A DNA stretch of 64,000 nucleotides from Acanthosepion esculentum (GCA_964036315.1 OZ038487.1:52679033-52743032), one strand, 5' to 3'; counted from the stretch's first letter, positions 32,450-42,984 are shown. The notes: generated by a model from the letters alone, not told the origin. Made by a program: numbers and translations.

Positions 32450-32714
32450 CATTAGGTTTTTCCTACTACTTTTACTATCCATTGTGCACCAGCTATCCAA
32501 TATTTTCTTCTTCCGTTATCCTTTCTTCTAGCAATATGTCCCATCCTCCATCATTTTTATTGGTTAATCATTTCAATGATAGCTCTTATCTTGATCTATT
32601 TTCCTATCTATGTTGACCCCTGTCTATCTTTAAGATCTTTGGCATTACCTTTCTATTGATCTTGTGCTGTTGGTTATAGCTTGATTCAACACTCTGGCAA
32701 GTTTTGTCCTAACA

Positions 32715-33240
32715 ATGAAACACAAAAAATGTATGTGAATCAGGCATGACCACAGGTTTATATGAAAAAAAAACCCCGAAAACATTTAATGAACACAACA
32801 AAACATCACTGATCCAAGGTAACTGCAAACAGACAGGACACTTTTTCCCGAACATACAATTTAGGTTTATAAAATTGCACAATTTTAGCACAAATGCTAG
32901 TGTGCACAATATCAAGTGGATATGCACTTTCAGCTAAAACCTTGATAATAAATTCGTTTTCAGAATTTAATTTAGTTTTAGAACAAATGTTTATGGCATG
33001 ATGAACCAAAGTCTTGATCAGATTCAATTTTTACTGAGTCCCAGCATAATGTGGGGACACAATTCATTCAACAATACATGGAAAACCTCGGATCATGCCT
33101 CACCATTAAATGCACCAATAACATTATCCACATACAAAAGAAAAACACTAAGGATTTTCAAAATGAGCGAACAGATCCTGCTTGCAAAATCCAACAGAAA
33201 CGTTGCCCATCACATGATCTAAAGTGTGCTAATTTGTTAT
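32715..33240 (-). pseudogene. Penelope-like retroelement fragment (minus)
   Basis: The minus-strand frame 32806-33027 reads MNLIKTLVHHAINICSKTKL followed by NEFIIKVLAESAYPLDIVH. A second frame at 32709-32927 supplies FGKKCPVCLQLPWI. These match the connector region of Penelope-like reverse transcriptases (LI..LVHRA..IC...L, then KCPVYL.LPWIG), which precedes the GIY-YIG endonuclease domain. Upstream, a frameshifted YI.WDS-type block lies near 33040-33070. Neither the RT catalytic site nor the GIY-YIG domain is present. Confidence 0.65.
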
Positions 33241-33714
33241 TTCTTTGCCAATCTAAAGCTTGTTTTCAATTACCAACCTATGCTGAAATCAGTTAGTAAA
33301 GATTTTCTGCAACCCCCATCATTTTAGTTTGGTGATTTATTTTAAATGTGTTGCTGAATATATTGGTAGAACTGATCAGAGGTTGGAGATGAGGATTGAC
33401 CAGTTAAAATCTGTAGAAAGTAGTATAAAAATTTATATACACTTGTTAATACATCTGGTTCTGGGATTGCAGGAAACCTAATAAAAAATCCAATTTTACC
33501 AGAGATTTTTTCACAGTTGTCAGAAGATTGCAATCAGATTACCATTTGAGAGTGCTTGAGACCTTATATATTAAGTCTAAGCAACCTTCTTCTGTAAGCA
33601 GAAAGAATGGTTTCTGGGTTTTAATGTAATCTGTTTGTGAATAATAGTGCTTTTCTATCCCATGAATTTACTTGTACACATATTTATATATTTTGTCCTT
33701 GATTGATCTGAAGA

Positions 33715-33790
33715 TACCTGCCTGAATATTCAAGAAATCTTATGAAAGAAAAATGCATCCTTTGGCAGGAGAAAAACCTGTACTTACATC
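33715..33790 (+). repeat. Single arm related to the foldback at 40541-40801
   Basis: CCTGCCTGAATATTCAAGAA, then CAGGAGAAAAACCTGTACTT and ACATCAATG parallel the left arm at 40595-40664 (CAGCCTGAATGTTCAAGAAG, CAGGTAGGAATCAAACCTGT). Only one arm is seen here. Confidence 0.5.
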
Positions 33791-33869
33791 AATGTAAAAA
33801 ACACTTTCAAAAGTACAGAACATGTCACACAATTTTTTTTAATTTGGCATTAATTTTTTAAATGTATAT

Positions 33870-33901
33870 AAATTTGCCTTGATAAAGATCAAGGCAAATT
33901 T
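33870..33901. repeat. Perfect 14-bp-arm hairpin
   Basis: AAATTTGCCTTGAT, loop AAAG, ATCAAGGCAAATTT: an exact inverted repeat. It is flanked by T-rich sequence but no gene lies beside it, so no terminator or regulatory role can be claimed. Confidence 0.85.
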
Positions 33902-33934
33902 TTGTTACAAAGGATTTTATTCTGTTACAAGTAT

Positions 33935-34190
33935 TTAAGTGTAATGTCAATCAACATCTCCAGCTGCCTTGATCTATCCACTTCCCTTCTCCACATCCTT
34001 TCACCTTTCATTCCTATCTGCTCTCGCTCCAAATCTTCTGTAACCCCCTTGCCTTGATCGGTCTACTATCTTTCTCCACATCCTCTCCTTTACCACTCCT
34101 ATCTGCTCTTCCTTCAAACCTTCTGTAACCCCTTGCATGCTAGTGGCTTCCAGCCTTGCTTGGGGTGATAAGCTTAAAAAAAAAGAAAAA
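33935..34190 (+). mobile_element. LINE A 3' UTR fragment
   Basis: Starts inside FK.NVNQHLQLP (TTTAAGTGTAATGTCAATCA), then the duplicated 3' UTR block (CTTGATCTATCCACTTCCCT and CTTGATCGGTCTACTATC) and the terminal GCATGCTAGTGGCTTCCAGC, CTTGCTTGGGGTGATAAGCT with an A-rich tail. A very short 5'-truncated insertion. Confidence 0.85.
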
Positions 34191-34257
34191 AAAAAAAGAA
34201 AAACAAGAGCAAAAATTTTATTAGTTTTTCAAAATTCTTAAATTTAAGAACACTCAT

Positions 34258-34435
34258 AAATTTACATTATTCGGGCTATTGTCCTCATCTTTGTCACAAT
34301 ATTTATTACAACATTTCGGCCGTTGTACATTCCAGCCTTCTTCAGATGGTTGGAATGTTGAACTGAACCCTTTATTTATGGTGACAAAGATGAGGACAAT
34401 AGTCCGAATAATGTAAATAGTGTACATAATACCTC
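34258..34435. mobile_element. SINE-A 3' module as an inverted repeat
   Basis: TTTACATTATTCGGGCTATT (34261) and GTCCTCATCTTTGTCAC pair with GTGACAAAGATGAGGAC (34381) and AATAGTCCGAATAATGTAAA. The left side continues as minus-strand SINE-A (ACATTCCAGCCTTCTTCAG and GAACCCTTTATTTATGG), while the right end is a plus-strand SINE-A tail. Confidence 0.65.
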
Positions 34436-34642
34436 ATCTCAAAAATAAAGACAGATACTGAATGCTCATAAATGTTCATCATGTTAGCTGAGAAACTAGG
34501 CAAAGTTACAAAGGAAACCAAGTGACACAATTCAATGTCTAATAAATGTAAGTGAGTAAATGATGTTCTTGAATTTTTTTTAATGCAAATTAGTGATTAA
34601 ATTATTTTAGTTTGCGATTAGTATTAATAAATATACTAGTAT

Positions 34643-34643
<1 letters not shown>

Positions 34644-34697
<54 letters not shown>
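34644..34697. repeat. (TA)n(GT)n microsatellite
   Basis: TA run followed by a GT run, directly visible. Confidence 0.95.
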
Positions 34698-34914
34698 CAA
34701 AATTGTCCAAATCTTGTAACAGCATAATTATCCATCTCACAAAATGTTTAATATCTAAAAAAAACATGAAACTATTTGAGTTTTTTTTTTTTCAGATAAG
34801 AACTTTAGCAATCTTGATAGCACTTTTCATAAGAATCACTGAAAAACCCTTTGAGTTATTCAGCTAAAAAGAAAGCAAGTTAAAATTGTTTTGTATCAGA
34901 CCCACTGCCTTCCC

Positions 34915-35325
34915 AACTGAGCAATGGTGAGAGTGAAAAGATCATTCAGGCCTTCGGTAATGGTGCCAGCATTCATATTCTGGCTTCCATCTTCAAAGTC
35001 CATTCAAGAACCATCAAAAGAATGGTGAATAAGTTTAAAAAAGAGGGAAGGAGTAGAGAGGAAAACTGGATCAGGAGGTCACAAGAAGAAGAGGGATCAT
35101 TATTTAAACTTAGAGCTTAAGAGATCAGTTAGAAAAGATCCAACTCAATTCATAAGACGTTTGGCACATGAGAAAGGATTTCAGCAATGACAGTTCAAAG
35201 AGCAGTGAAAAAAGACTTGAAAATGATATTGTATGTAAAATGTGTGAGGCACCATGCTACTCCAGGACAGAAAGTTAGAAGATTAGAGAGGGCGAAGATC
35301 ATCTTGAATAAGTTGGAAAATGATC
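34915..35325 (+). pseudogene. Tc1/mariner transposase N-terminal fragment
   Basis: Plus-strand frameshifted frames give EKIIQAFGNGASIHILASIF then RTIKRMVNKFKKEG (first helix-turn-helix), a basic GGHKKKRD-like linker, the RKDPTQ-like block, a RRLAHEKG..AMTVQRAVKKD second helix-turn-helix, and VRRLERAKIILNKLENDPG. This is the DNA-binding half of a Tc1/mariner-type transposase. The catalytic domain is absent; similarity ends at about 35325, next to a TA-rich run. Several stops show it is dead. Confidence 0.75.
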
Positions 35326-35655
35326 CTGGAATAATATATATATATATGTATATATGAACATTATTTTAATACTTCATGAGCTTCTGATCCTTAGATATAA
35401 TTAATTAATGATGAACATGTCATTTTCGTTTATGATCAATTTCATCATGATTCTTCTGTTAAGCTTGGAGAGTAATTATACTTTCTTCTTGTTCAAAGTA
35501 GAGTCCAATAGTGTTATAAAAACCTTGGAGAATTCCAGTAAGATATCTTTAATCATTTCTAAAATACAGTGATTCAGAACTTAATCTAAAAATTTGACAA
35601 TTTTGCCATTACGCCTGGTATATTTATATTTATCTTGTATGCATGCAAGAATTTA

Positions 35656-35665
35656 ATTTGGGTTA

Positions 35666-35730
<65 letters not shown>

Positions 35731-35862
35731 CAATTGATAATTAGTAGAGATAATTCCAAGGAGTATATTAATCCAAAGAGAACTCAATGTAAGAACAGAG
35801 CAATATAATTAATACAAAATCCTTAAAAATGACCAAATGGATTTTTAAGGATTCTGTATTCA

Positions 35863-35930
<68 letters not shown>

Positions 35931-35938
35931 ACCCAATT
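35656..35938. repeat. Foldback structure with two (TA)n arms
   Basis: The outer arms ATTTGGGTTACT (35656) and AGTAACCCAATT (35927) enclose two long TA runs (35670-35726, 35868-35926). The inner hairpin CAAAATCCTTAAAAAT (35817) / ATTTTTAAGGATTCTG has a short loop. The whole 283 bp can fold on itself. Confidence 0.75.
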
Positions 35939-35939
35939 A

Positions 35940-36780
35940 AACAAGTATATATATATGTGTATTTGTGTAATTATGTATGTATGTTAATGGAAAAATCAAA
36001 TGCTCTGCTATTTTCTAGATAGCCTATATCTGTTTTGTTATCTTAATTAAGTATTTCTTCATGATTTTCTGATAAAGTCTGTTTTTGGTAACAAGGATTA
36101 ATTTTTAAAATTACCCACATGTCCACTGTAGGTACATTTGTTTGTATCTTCTCATTCAAGAATTCATTTTCATATTATCAAAACACAAATATTTTCTAAG
36201 TTTGGCTCAATCCAGAACAAACCTACAAAAATGATGCTTCCAGTAAGGACTGAACTCACTTCGTTTGTGAATGGTTCACTTTGCTAACTTATTAACCCTT
36301 TTTTTTCCAAGAGGGTCAATCTTTTATCTTAACAAGGCATAATATCAGTGGCCATGAAGAGGGTGTTTCAAAAACCTTTTTAAATATACATATTGTCAAT
36401 ATAAAAAATATTAAAAAAAGAAAGACAAGATTAATAAAAAAAATAAGAGAGAAAGCATTTCCAAATTCTTTTGGTTGTTTTGTCTCCATGAAGAACTTGT
36501 TCATCAGGCAATTTCTAAATCTCAGAGAATTGATTAAATAAAGGATAAGTAATTGTTTGAATATTAGCAACAAACTGAATTAATTAGGTAGCATGTTTTT
36601 CATTAACTATTAATTTTGTTGCATCCCTGCAAGAAAATTTAAGAAGATAATATACTTCAAGATAATCAAGTAATTTCTTATTTGTGTCTTTATAGGTGTG
36701 TGTCCTGTTGTTCTGTTGGGATTGTATCTACAAAATTGTAGTTAATACAAAATACATTCATTGTTTGCCTCTTATTTGTC
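35940..36780. other. Unassigned AT-rich stretch
   Basis: No recognised gene. Contains T- and A-rich runs and a minus-strand frame (36316-36573) that is hydrophobic only because of its base composition. Confidence 0.4.
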
Positions 36781-36948
36781 TTTGCTTTTCTTTAATACTA
36801 TCTTATTATTTATCTATTTACTTACCACTTACCACTTGTTTCTGTCAATTAGTTTCTATCTATTTATATATCTATCTGTATTTCTCTCTCTCTCTTTATC
36901 TGTCTATTTGTCTATCTATTAATCTCGATCCATTTGCATGCATGCATA

Positions 36949-37003
<55 letters not shown>

Positions 37004-37255
37004 ATCTGTTTGTCTACCAACTTTAGTCTATGACTACCTGCCTGTTTGTCAGTTTCAGTCCATTTGAGTATGTCTCTGATTATCTGTCTACCAGTGTCAG
37101 TTCATTTTTATGTATGTATCTATCTAAATTCATTTGTGTGTGTGTGTCTCACTCTCTGTTTATTTGTCTATCAGTTTTGATCCATTTGTATGTAGCTATT
37201 TTTTCTCTATATTTACTTATCTGTCTGTCTATTTATCTATCAATCTTCGTCCATT

Positions 37256-37310
<55 letters not shown>

Positions 37311-37990
37311 TTATGTATGTATGTATGTATGTATCTCAATCTATTTCTATCTATCTCTCTAATTACCTATCTGTCAGTCTATCAGTTCATTTCTACCTAT
37401 TTGTCTATTAATGTCCATCAATTTGTCTCTCTTTCTCTCTCTCTCTCTCTCTGTCTATCAGTCTAAGTTCATTTGTGAGCATCTCTTCTTTCTGACTATC
37501 TATCAATCTAAGTCCATTTCTTTTTATCTAAGTCAATTTGCATCTCTCTCTCTCTCTCTCAATCTCAGTCTTTCTTTCTTTCTAAGTCTAATTATATTAT
37601 TTGTTTCTCTCTACTATACTATGGATCTGTTTAGAGATATCATGTTTTTCAAATATTTTCAATTATATATTCTTTCTTTGTCTGTTTCTCTCAAACCTAC
37701 AATCTATCTATTTCAGTCTGCTTCTATCTATATCTATCTCTATCTATCAAAGTCTGGATTGATCTATCACAGCCTTGATGTCTATTTATCTATTTATCTA
37801 AGTCTGGATCTCTAGTTATCTATCCAACATAGTCTGGATCTCTATATATCTTTCTTTCTATATATCTATCAGCCTGGATGGATATCTATCCATCTATCTT
37901 CAACTATCTTTCTATTTATATTTTTCTATTATCTCAGTCTTCAGTATCTACATCTCTTTCTCAGTCTGTCCATTCATATCTATCACTCAC
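36780..37990. repeat. Degenerate TCTA/TC/TA repeat cluster
   Basis: A mixed array of TATC-type units with TCAGTTTCAGTCCATTTG-like inserts, plus pure TC runs (36947-36967, 37433-37452, 37544-37560) and TA runs (36968-37000, 37258-37298) and TATG runs (37298-37333). More diverged than the 2757-8130 array. Its long frames encode only low-complexity LSIYLS or IYIYIY peptides. Confidence 0.9.
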
Positions 37991-37999
37991 TCAAAGATA

Positions 38000-39200
38000 G
38001 CCCATATCATTTTAAAAAAAGCTATCATTTTTAAAAAAAGAAAATGTTTTTACTCATCGTATATTTCTGTTCGTATTATTTTTTTGTTTCCTCATTCATA
38101 GTTTTTTTTCTTCTTAGATTTTATAAACTTTTATCAAATTTTTTGTGCTTTCCATTTTTTTAAATGTTTTTTTTTTAGGTTTTTGTTAATAGTTCACTTG
38201 TGATATTTTCTATCTAACTTTTCTTCAATCACAAGCCGGTGCCCTCAAAAATTTGTTGCCTGATTAAGAACCAGTGAAGTGATTTACGCTACTCTTCAAA
38301 AGTGAAGATTTAAGGGTCCAAGGTTGTAAGATCATACCTCTTACTACCTCCACTGACAATGCCTTGAAATCTCAATACCAACCATCCCCTACCAGCACTA
38401 CATTGACATATGGATGTCTCTTGGTTCTTCTGAGAAGAATAATCTCTTCAGAATAAAAGTAAAAAAAAATGAAAATGCTTTCTTGTGCCTGTGTGGACCT
38501 CTTCAGGCCTATTGTGGAATAATTATTTGAGATGGTGCAAAGGGGTAAAATTCTAGTGACTCCAGTCTTGTTGACCTGGATGTAGTCTGTCACATTTAAT
38601 AACACTAGTTTGGTGTTGTCTCCCCATTTTTCTTTCTTTTTTTTCATTTACTTTTTTTTTTTTATTCTAATTTATTTTATTTCCATTTTATTTATTTATT
38701 TCCAACTTTTCTTTTTCTTTCTCTCTAATCCATTTCGTGCAGTGTACAAGTGATTAGGACAATGAAATACAAGGCAATATGGCGCCAATAAATAGACACA
38801 ATAGAATCTCGCATAATCTGATGGCTCATTTCATTATTCAATTTGTCCCATCTTATTTTTCTGTCTTACTATGCCCAACAAACCTAGATATTCATTTATT
38901 TATGGATACTCTTTAGAAATTATCTTTTAAAAATGATATCTGTCCAGTTAAGTCCATCAGAAAGTTATAGGAAAATTATTATAAATTTTACAAGAATCTG
39001 AAATTTTTCTCATGCTGAAAAGTAACTTTGATAGTCTGAGCATCTTGATAAAATGGTATGACCAAAGTCTAAGATTAAATCTATAAATTCAACAATGTGT
39101 TTCGAATCCGCATTCAGTTTATGAAGGGTGCTTCAGTGTGTCTGCACTCTGATATTATTTGAATTTTGATCTGAAATTTTCACTGTATAATGTTCAATCT
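38000..39200. other. Unassigned stretch
   Basis: T-rich tracts (38060-38170, 38630-38670) and a moderately complex segment at 38230-38600 with no recognisable domain in any frame. No mobile-element ends seen. Confidence 0.4.
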
Positions 39201-39204
39201 ATAG

Positions 39205-39471
39205 CAGGGGTTCTCAACCAGGGGTGTGGCGGGGAATCCCCCAGGAGGAAATTTCATGTGAGGATCTTTTACTTTTTCTGTTTTTTTTTTATTTACAGAA
39301 TTTGGAGCCCATCAGGAGTGTTATAAAAAAATGTACTAATATGTACTAATATGCACTAGTGTTTCAATAATATATTCATATAATTTGGAATGTAATCTTG
39401 GCAAAAGGGTGAATGACATTCTGACTTATAGGGAAAAGGATGAATTAGGCAAAAAAGGTTGAGAACCACCA
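39205..39471. mobile_element. hAT-type MITE
   Basis: Terminal inverted repeats CAGGGGTTCTCAACC (left) and GGTTGAGAACCACC (right) with a 267-bp non-coding interior. The flanking 8-mers ATCTATAG and TTCTACAG agree at 6 of 8 positions, consistent with an aged 8-bp target duplication of a hAT element. Confidence 0.75.
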
Positions 39472-39942
39472 TTCTACAGGATGTGTGTAAGTAACCTTCT
39501 TGTTTGGAATATGAGGAATATTTTCAGAGGAGTCAATTTGATTATCAATCGTTTTAAAAGATTGTACTGAAAATAATATGAAACTGATATTTATATATTG
39601 AATTTTGAAAACTTAAAAATCCATTCTGTAATATTGATCTTTGAATTCAATATTTCAAATTAAAACAATTACTTTTTCATTTTTATCTAACTTATAAAAA
39701 CCATGAAGAACACTCTATTAAATATATAACAAGAAAATTAAGTATTAAATGATATATTTATATTTTACATGAGGTGTGTGAAAATCCCACAATACTAATA
39801 GAGGGTTAATGTTCAGTAGTGAACTAAGTGCATTGACAAGGAAATATATTAACAAATAAATGTCTTTTGTGGAAACTAAATATTATTTTCATCATTACAT
39901 TATGGCCATTGATGTACTTACATATACAGTTTAAATTTAGTT

Positions 39943-40235
39943 GGCTTTACAGCTACATCATGTAGAAATATCAGTTCCCACATGATCATATAAGTTAAGC
40001 TACATTAAACCAGGTCAGTAGCTAGATGGTTTACTGCTTAGCAATACCACGTGCTGTAAATTAAGATGTACTGGTGATGTAATCGATAATGGCTTGGAAT
40101 TGTTAATCGGAGAATTGATTTCCGATTCCATTTGGGTTCCTTATATTCACTTAAGTGCAAATACGCTTTGGAAAGTTATGAATCCACCTTTATTCCCCAA
40201 GCTATGGGTTAATTAGTAAAACTTGTATCCTTAAT
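39943..40235 (+). mobile_element. 5S rRNA-tRNA composite SINE, uninterrupted copy
   Basis: 39943-40062 follows 5S rRNA along its length: GGCTTTACAGCTACATCATG, AAGTTAAGC, CCAGGTCAGTAGCTAGATGG, TTTACTGCTTAGCAATACCA, CGTGCTGTAAATT. A tRNA-like part follows (CTGGTGATGTAATCGATAAT, with GATTTCCGATTCCATT as a B-box-like match). Then comes the SINE-B body (ATTCACTTAAGTGCAAATAC, TATGAATCCACC, CCAAGCTATGGGTTAA). About 290 bp, no coding capacity. Decay relative to 5S rules out a functional rRNA gene. Confidence 0.8.
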
Positions 40236-40239
40236 AAGA

Positions 40240-40418
40240 GTAGGTATATTTGCCTATCATCTGGTTCACACTCCTCCTTTGTCTTCTGAAGAGGTGTAGC
40301 AGTTTATCCTTTTTTTCCTGGTTAGGATTGGGTTTCTGATTCCTTCTCAAGATTTTTTCTTTGTCTTTTATTCCCAGTTACCCCTTGCATCTTAGTAGCA
40401 TTATAGCCTTGCTTGTGG

Positions 40419-40420
<2 letters not shown>
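40240..40420 (+). mobile_element. LINE-type 3' end fragment
   Basis: TTTGCCTATCATCTGGTTCA (40250) is shared with 55996. The end (GTTACCCCTTGCATCTTAGT, AGCATTATAGCCTTGCTTGT, GGTGAAT) is the group A/B 3' terminus. It runs directly into a (TA)n tract. Confidence 0.6.

Positions 40421-40421
<1 letters not shown>

Positions 40422-40468
<47 letters not shown>
40422..40468. repeat. (TA)n microsatellite
   Basis: About 46 bp of uninterrupted TA at the 3' end of the preceding LINE fragment. Confidence 0.95.
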
Positions 40469-40470
<2 letters not shown>

Positions 40471-40540
40471 GAAATGGATGAAGTCCAACAATTATTTAAT
40501 ATATTTTCTGTTTATACGTTATTTTATTAGATACAGTTTA

Positions 40541-40801
40541 TTTAAATAAATGCTCTGTTTTTAAAATAAACAGTATTAATTACATTTATCAGCCTGAATG
40601 TTCAAGAAGTTCCATAGAAAATATGTGCTTCTCAGGTAGGAATCAAACCTGTAACCCCAATGGAAGTCATCATTTAGCCATTGGAGTTACAAATTCGATT
40701 CCTATCTGAGAAACATATATTCTACAAATTTTTTCAAACATTCAGGCCAGTAAATGTAATTAATACAGTTTATTTAAAAAAAAAAAGAGCATTTGCTTAA
40801 A
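40541..40801. mobile_element. Foldback element with tRNA-promoter-like arms
   Basis: Two arms of about 125 bp in inverted orientation around 40668. Matching pairs: AAATGCTCT / AGAGCATTT, CAGTATTAATTACATTTA / TAAATGTAATTAATACAG, CAGCCTGAATGTTCAAG / inverse, CTCAGGTAGGAATCAAACC / AATTCGATTCCTATCTGAG, CCAATGG / CCATTGG. Each arm includes a B-box-like AATTCGATTCC. It lies immediately before the mariner copy at 40845. Confidence 0.75.
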
Positions 40802-40844
40802 TTGTGACACTATTCTTTTCTTTGTTGAAAGTAACCCTTAAGTA

Positions 40845-41691
40845 CAGGGTGCAATGGATAAATTGTTATCTAAATTAGGCAAAAATAAAAATAACACTGA
40901 CATCTCACTAAGAAATATATTTACCGAAATTAAACACAAATATCTTGAAATGCTAAAGAGTAAATTTATTCAACAAAATCAACATTGGCTTCAACCAAGG
41001 CTTCCAGACTATTTCAGAATCTCCTGCAACTCTTCTGAACAGTGTCCTTGTTTAAGTTGGTGAATGCTGCCATAATTCTTGCCCTAAGTTTATCTTTTGT
41101 GCTACAAGTAGTTTTGTTGGTCTTTCATTCAGCTGTGCACGCACATAATAATCAAGAGGGTTGCAGTCTGGGGAGTTAGGTGGCAAGATGTAAGGGTTGC
41201 AGAAATTGTCTGACAGCCATGGTGTAGAGTTCTGTTGTCAGATTTAGTGTCTTCAAGCAGCCATGCTCTTGACCCAAGGCAGCACTACCTCCTCAAGTTA
41301 CTTGATGTAGGCCTCTGTGTTGAGTCTGAGGCCCCTGCTAACAAATTTGAGAGTTCTTTTTTTATCAGAACAATCAATGATTTTTTTTAGTCTGCCATAC
41401 CTTTGTGATCCCCATTAGACTCATCCAACTCTTTCTGAATCCTCTGCACTCTCCTCAGATTGACATCTAAACAATCTGAAATGTTTGTATTGGAGCTTCT
41501 GGAATGAATGCCAAGCAGTACAGCAAGTAAATTTTCAAATTTCTGGTGGAGTGTATGGTTTCATGGTGCTCTTTTTCTCACAGACAGTGCCCAACTGACC
41601 CTACTATACTGTACAGTTGAGAAAATCAAAAACAATGTGAATGTGCAAAATTAAAAATATAAAATGGCAACAATTTACCCATAGCAGCCTG
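40845..41691 (-). mobile_element. Internally deleted Tc1/mariner element, copy 2 (minus)
   Basis: Ends CAGGGTGCAATGGATAAATT (40845) and CAGGCTGCTATGGGTAAATT (complement at 41691) are flanked by TA. On the minus strand the transposase pieces are an N-terminal block around 41390-41530 (VQRIQKELDESNGD), then without a catalytic first-Asp region RTLKFVSRGLRLNTEAYIK, LEEVVLPWVKSMAA, W.SDNFCNPYILPPNSPDCN then PLDYYV, and NKDTV-like sequence ending near 40975. Many stops. The same portion is missing as in copy 1, although this copy is more diverged. Confidence 0.85.
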
Positions 41692-41699
41692 TATAATAT

Positions 41700-42980
41700 C
41701 AAATCACTTCTGATTTATAGAAATTATTTGATAACTAAGGGGAGATTACTCCGTGATTAAGTAAACTTTACAGTTAAAATTCTGATTTAACTTTACTTGT
41801 ACTTCTACTAATCCCTAATCAGAAATAATATGGTATTAAATGATTTTTGAGCACACATGCTTACATTTTTTAAATTTCTTTGTAATATTCTCTGTTATGA
41901 AATGTGATTTCGTATCTTATCAGTCCAGCCGTAGTTGTTTATTCTGCATACTATAGAACTGCTGTACACTTACTGCTTGGGAATTTATCTCTATCTATAA
42001 AAGGCTGGATGTGTTTGTGTGTGTAATGAATGCACGGCCGCAATTTTCGACAGATTTGCATCAAAATTTACATGCACATGCTCCAAGTTAGCGGGAAGGC
42101 CAAGACCAAATTTGTATTTCCCAACTCCCATCGATAGTGGAAATAATCGATTTTTTCATGCTTCTACGGCAGTTTTCATGTAGTTTAAGGCTATTTTCTA
42201 CTGGCCAGAGTGAGAACCTATAGGTGGCTTCCATGAATAGGCAGGAAGATTCTATTGGCCAGCATGAGAGCCAACAGCTGACTGACACGAATGTTAACTA
42301 GCATGCTAGCATGCAAAAAAAATCGATAGCTGCATTTGTCACAAGTGGGAAAAATTTAAATCTGCATGGCACTTTACCCCCAATTGGCTCATTCGCTTGC
42401 TTAAACTCAACGTTGATTCTGATTCCGCAGAACTGGGTTGGTTGTGAAAAAGTATTTGTTGTTAACATTCTTTTTTCATTCGGTTTTTCCAGTTACGAGT
42501 CCTTTTTTTAAAGCTGATCGTTTTGTGTTCATTTTGTTTAGTTCTTTTTTCGTAACAGATTTAATGTTTAGTATAGAGCTTAGAAAAAATTTGCAGTTTG
42601 AGATAGGCAAGAAGTAAGGCATGTAGCAACATCAGCATGGCAAAGGGCACTTCTTTAAAGGCAAGGAAGGGCAAAAATATTTTAAGTCAAGTGATAGCGA
42701 TTGCTGTATGAGTTGTACGATTTTTGAATCAAGCACAGGCAACACCAGGCCATGCTGCTTGTATAGTCTATGCTTTAGCAATGCTAATTAGGCAGTCATT
42801 TATATATCATTACACTCTGTGAAAATTTTCATTATCAAAAATAAATGAAAAGATTTTTGCATACAATAATGATACTCTTGAAATAATGATACATTTATTT
42901 TATACAAAATGCAAAAATATATAAAAATTGGGTGTTTTATGAAAAAGTACTCCTACAAGAAATAATCATTATTTTGAAAA
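41700..42980. other. Unassigned stretch with a possible Helitron 5' end
   Basis: At about 41988, TCTATCTATAAAAGGCTGGA then TGTGTTTGTGTGTG resembles the 5' terminus of some animal Helitrons (TCTATNTATAAAAGGC). It is followed by a relatively complex region, 42030-42330, that includes a GCTAGCATGCTAGCATGC self-complementary run (42299-42316). No Rep/helicase domain and no certain 3' CTRR end were found. Only the 5' resemblance is claimed. Confidence 0.3.
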
Positions 42981-42984
42981 TTCT

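Noticed and set aside
36696..37815. Three overlapping frames of 110-134 codons
   Set aside because: Low-complexity TCTA, TC and TA sequence; no family resemblance.
39943..40062. Functional 5S rRNA gene
   Set aside because: Too many differences from 5S and fused to a SINE body; SINE head preferred.
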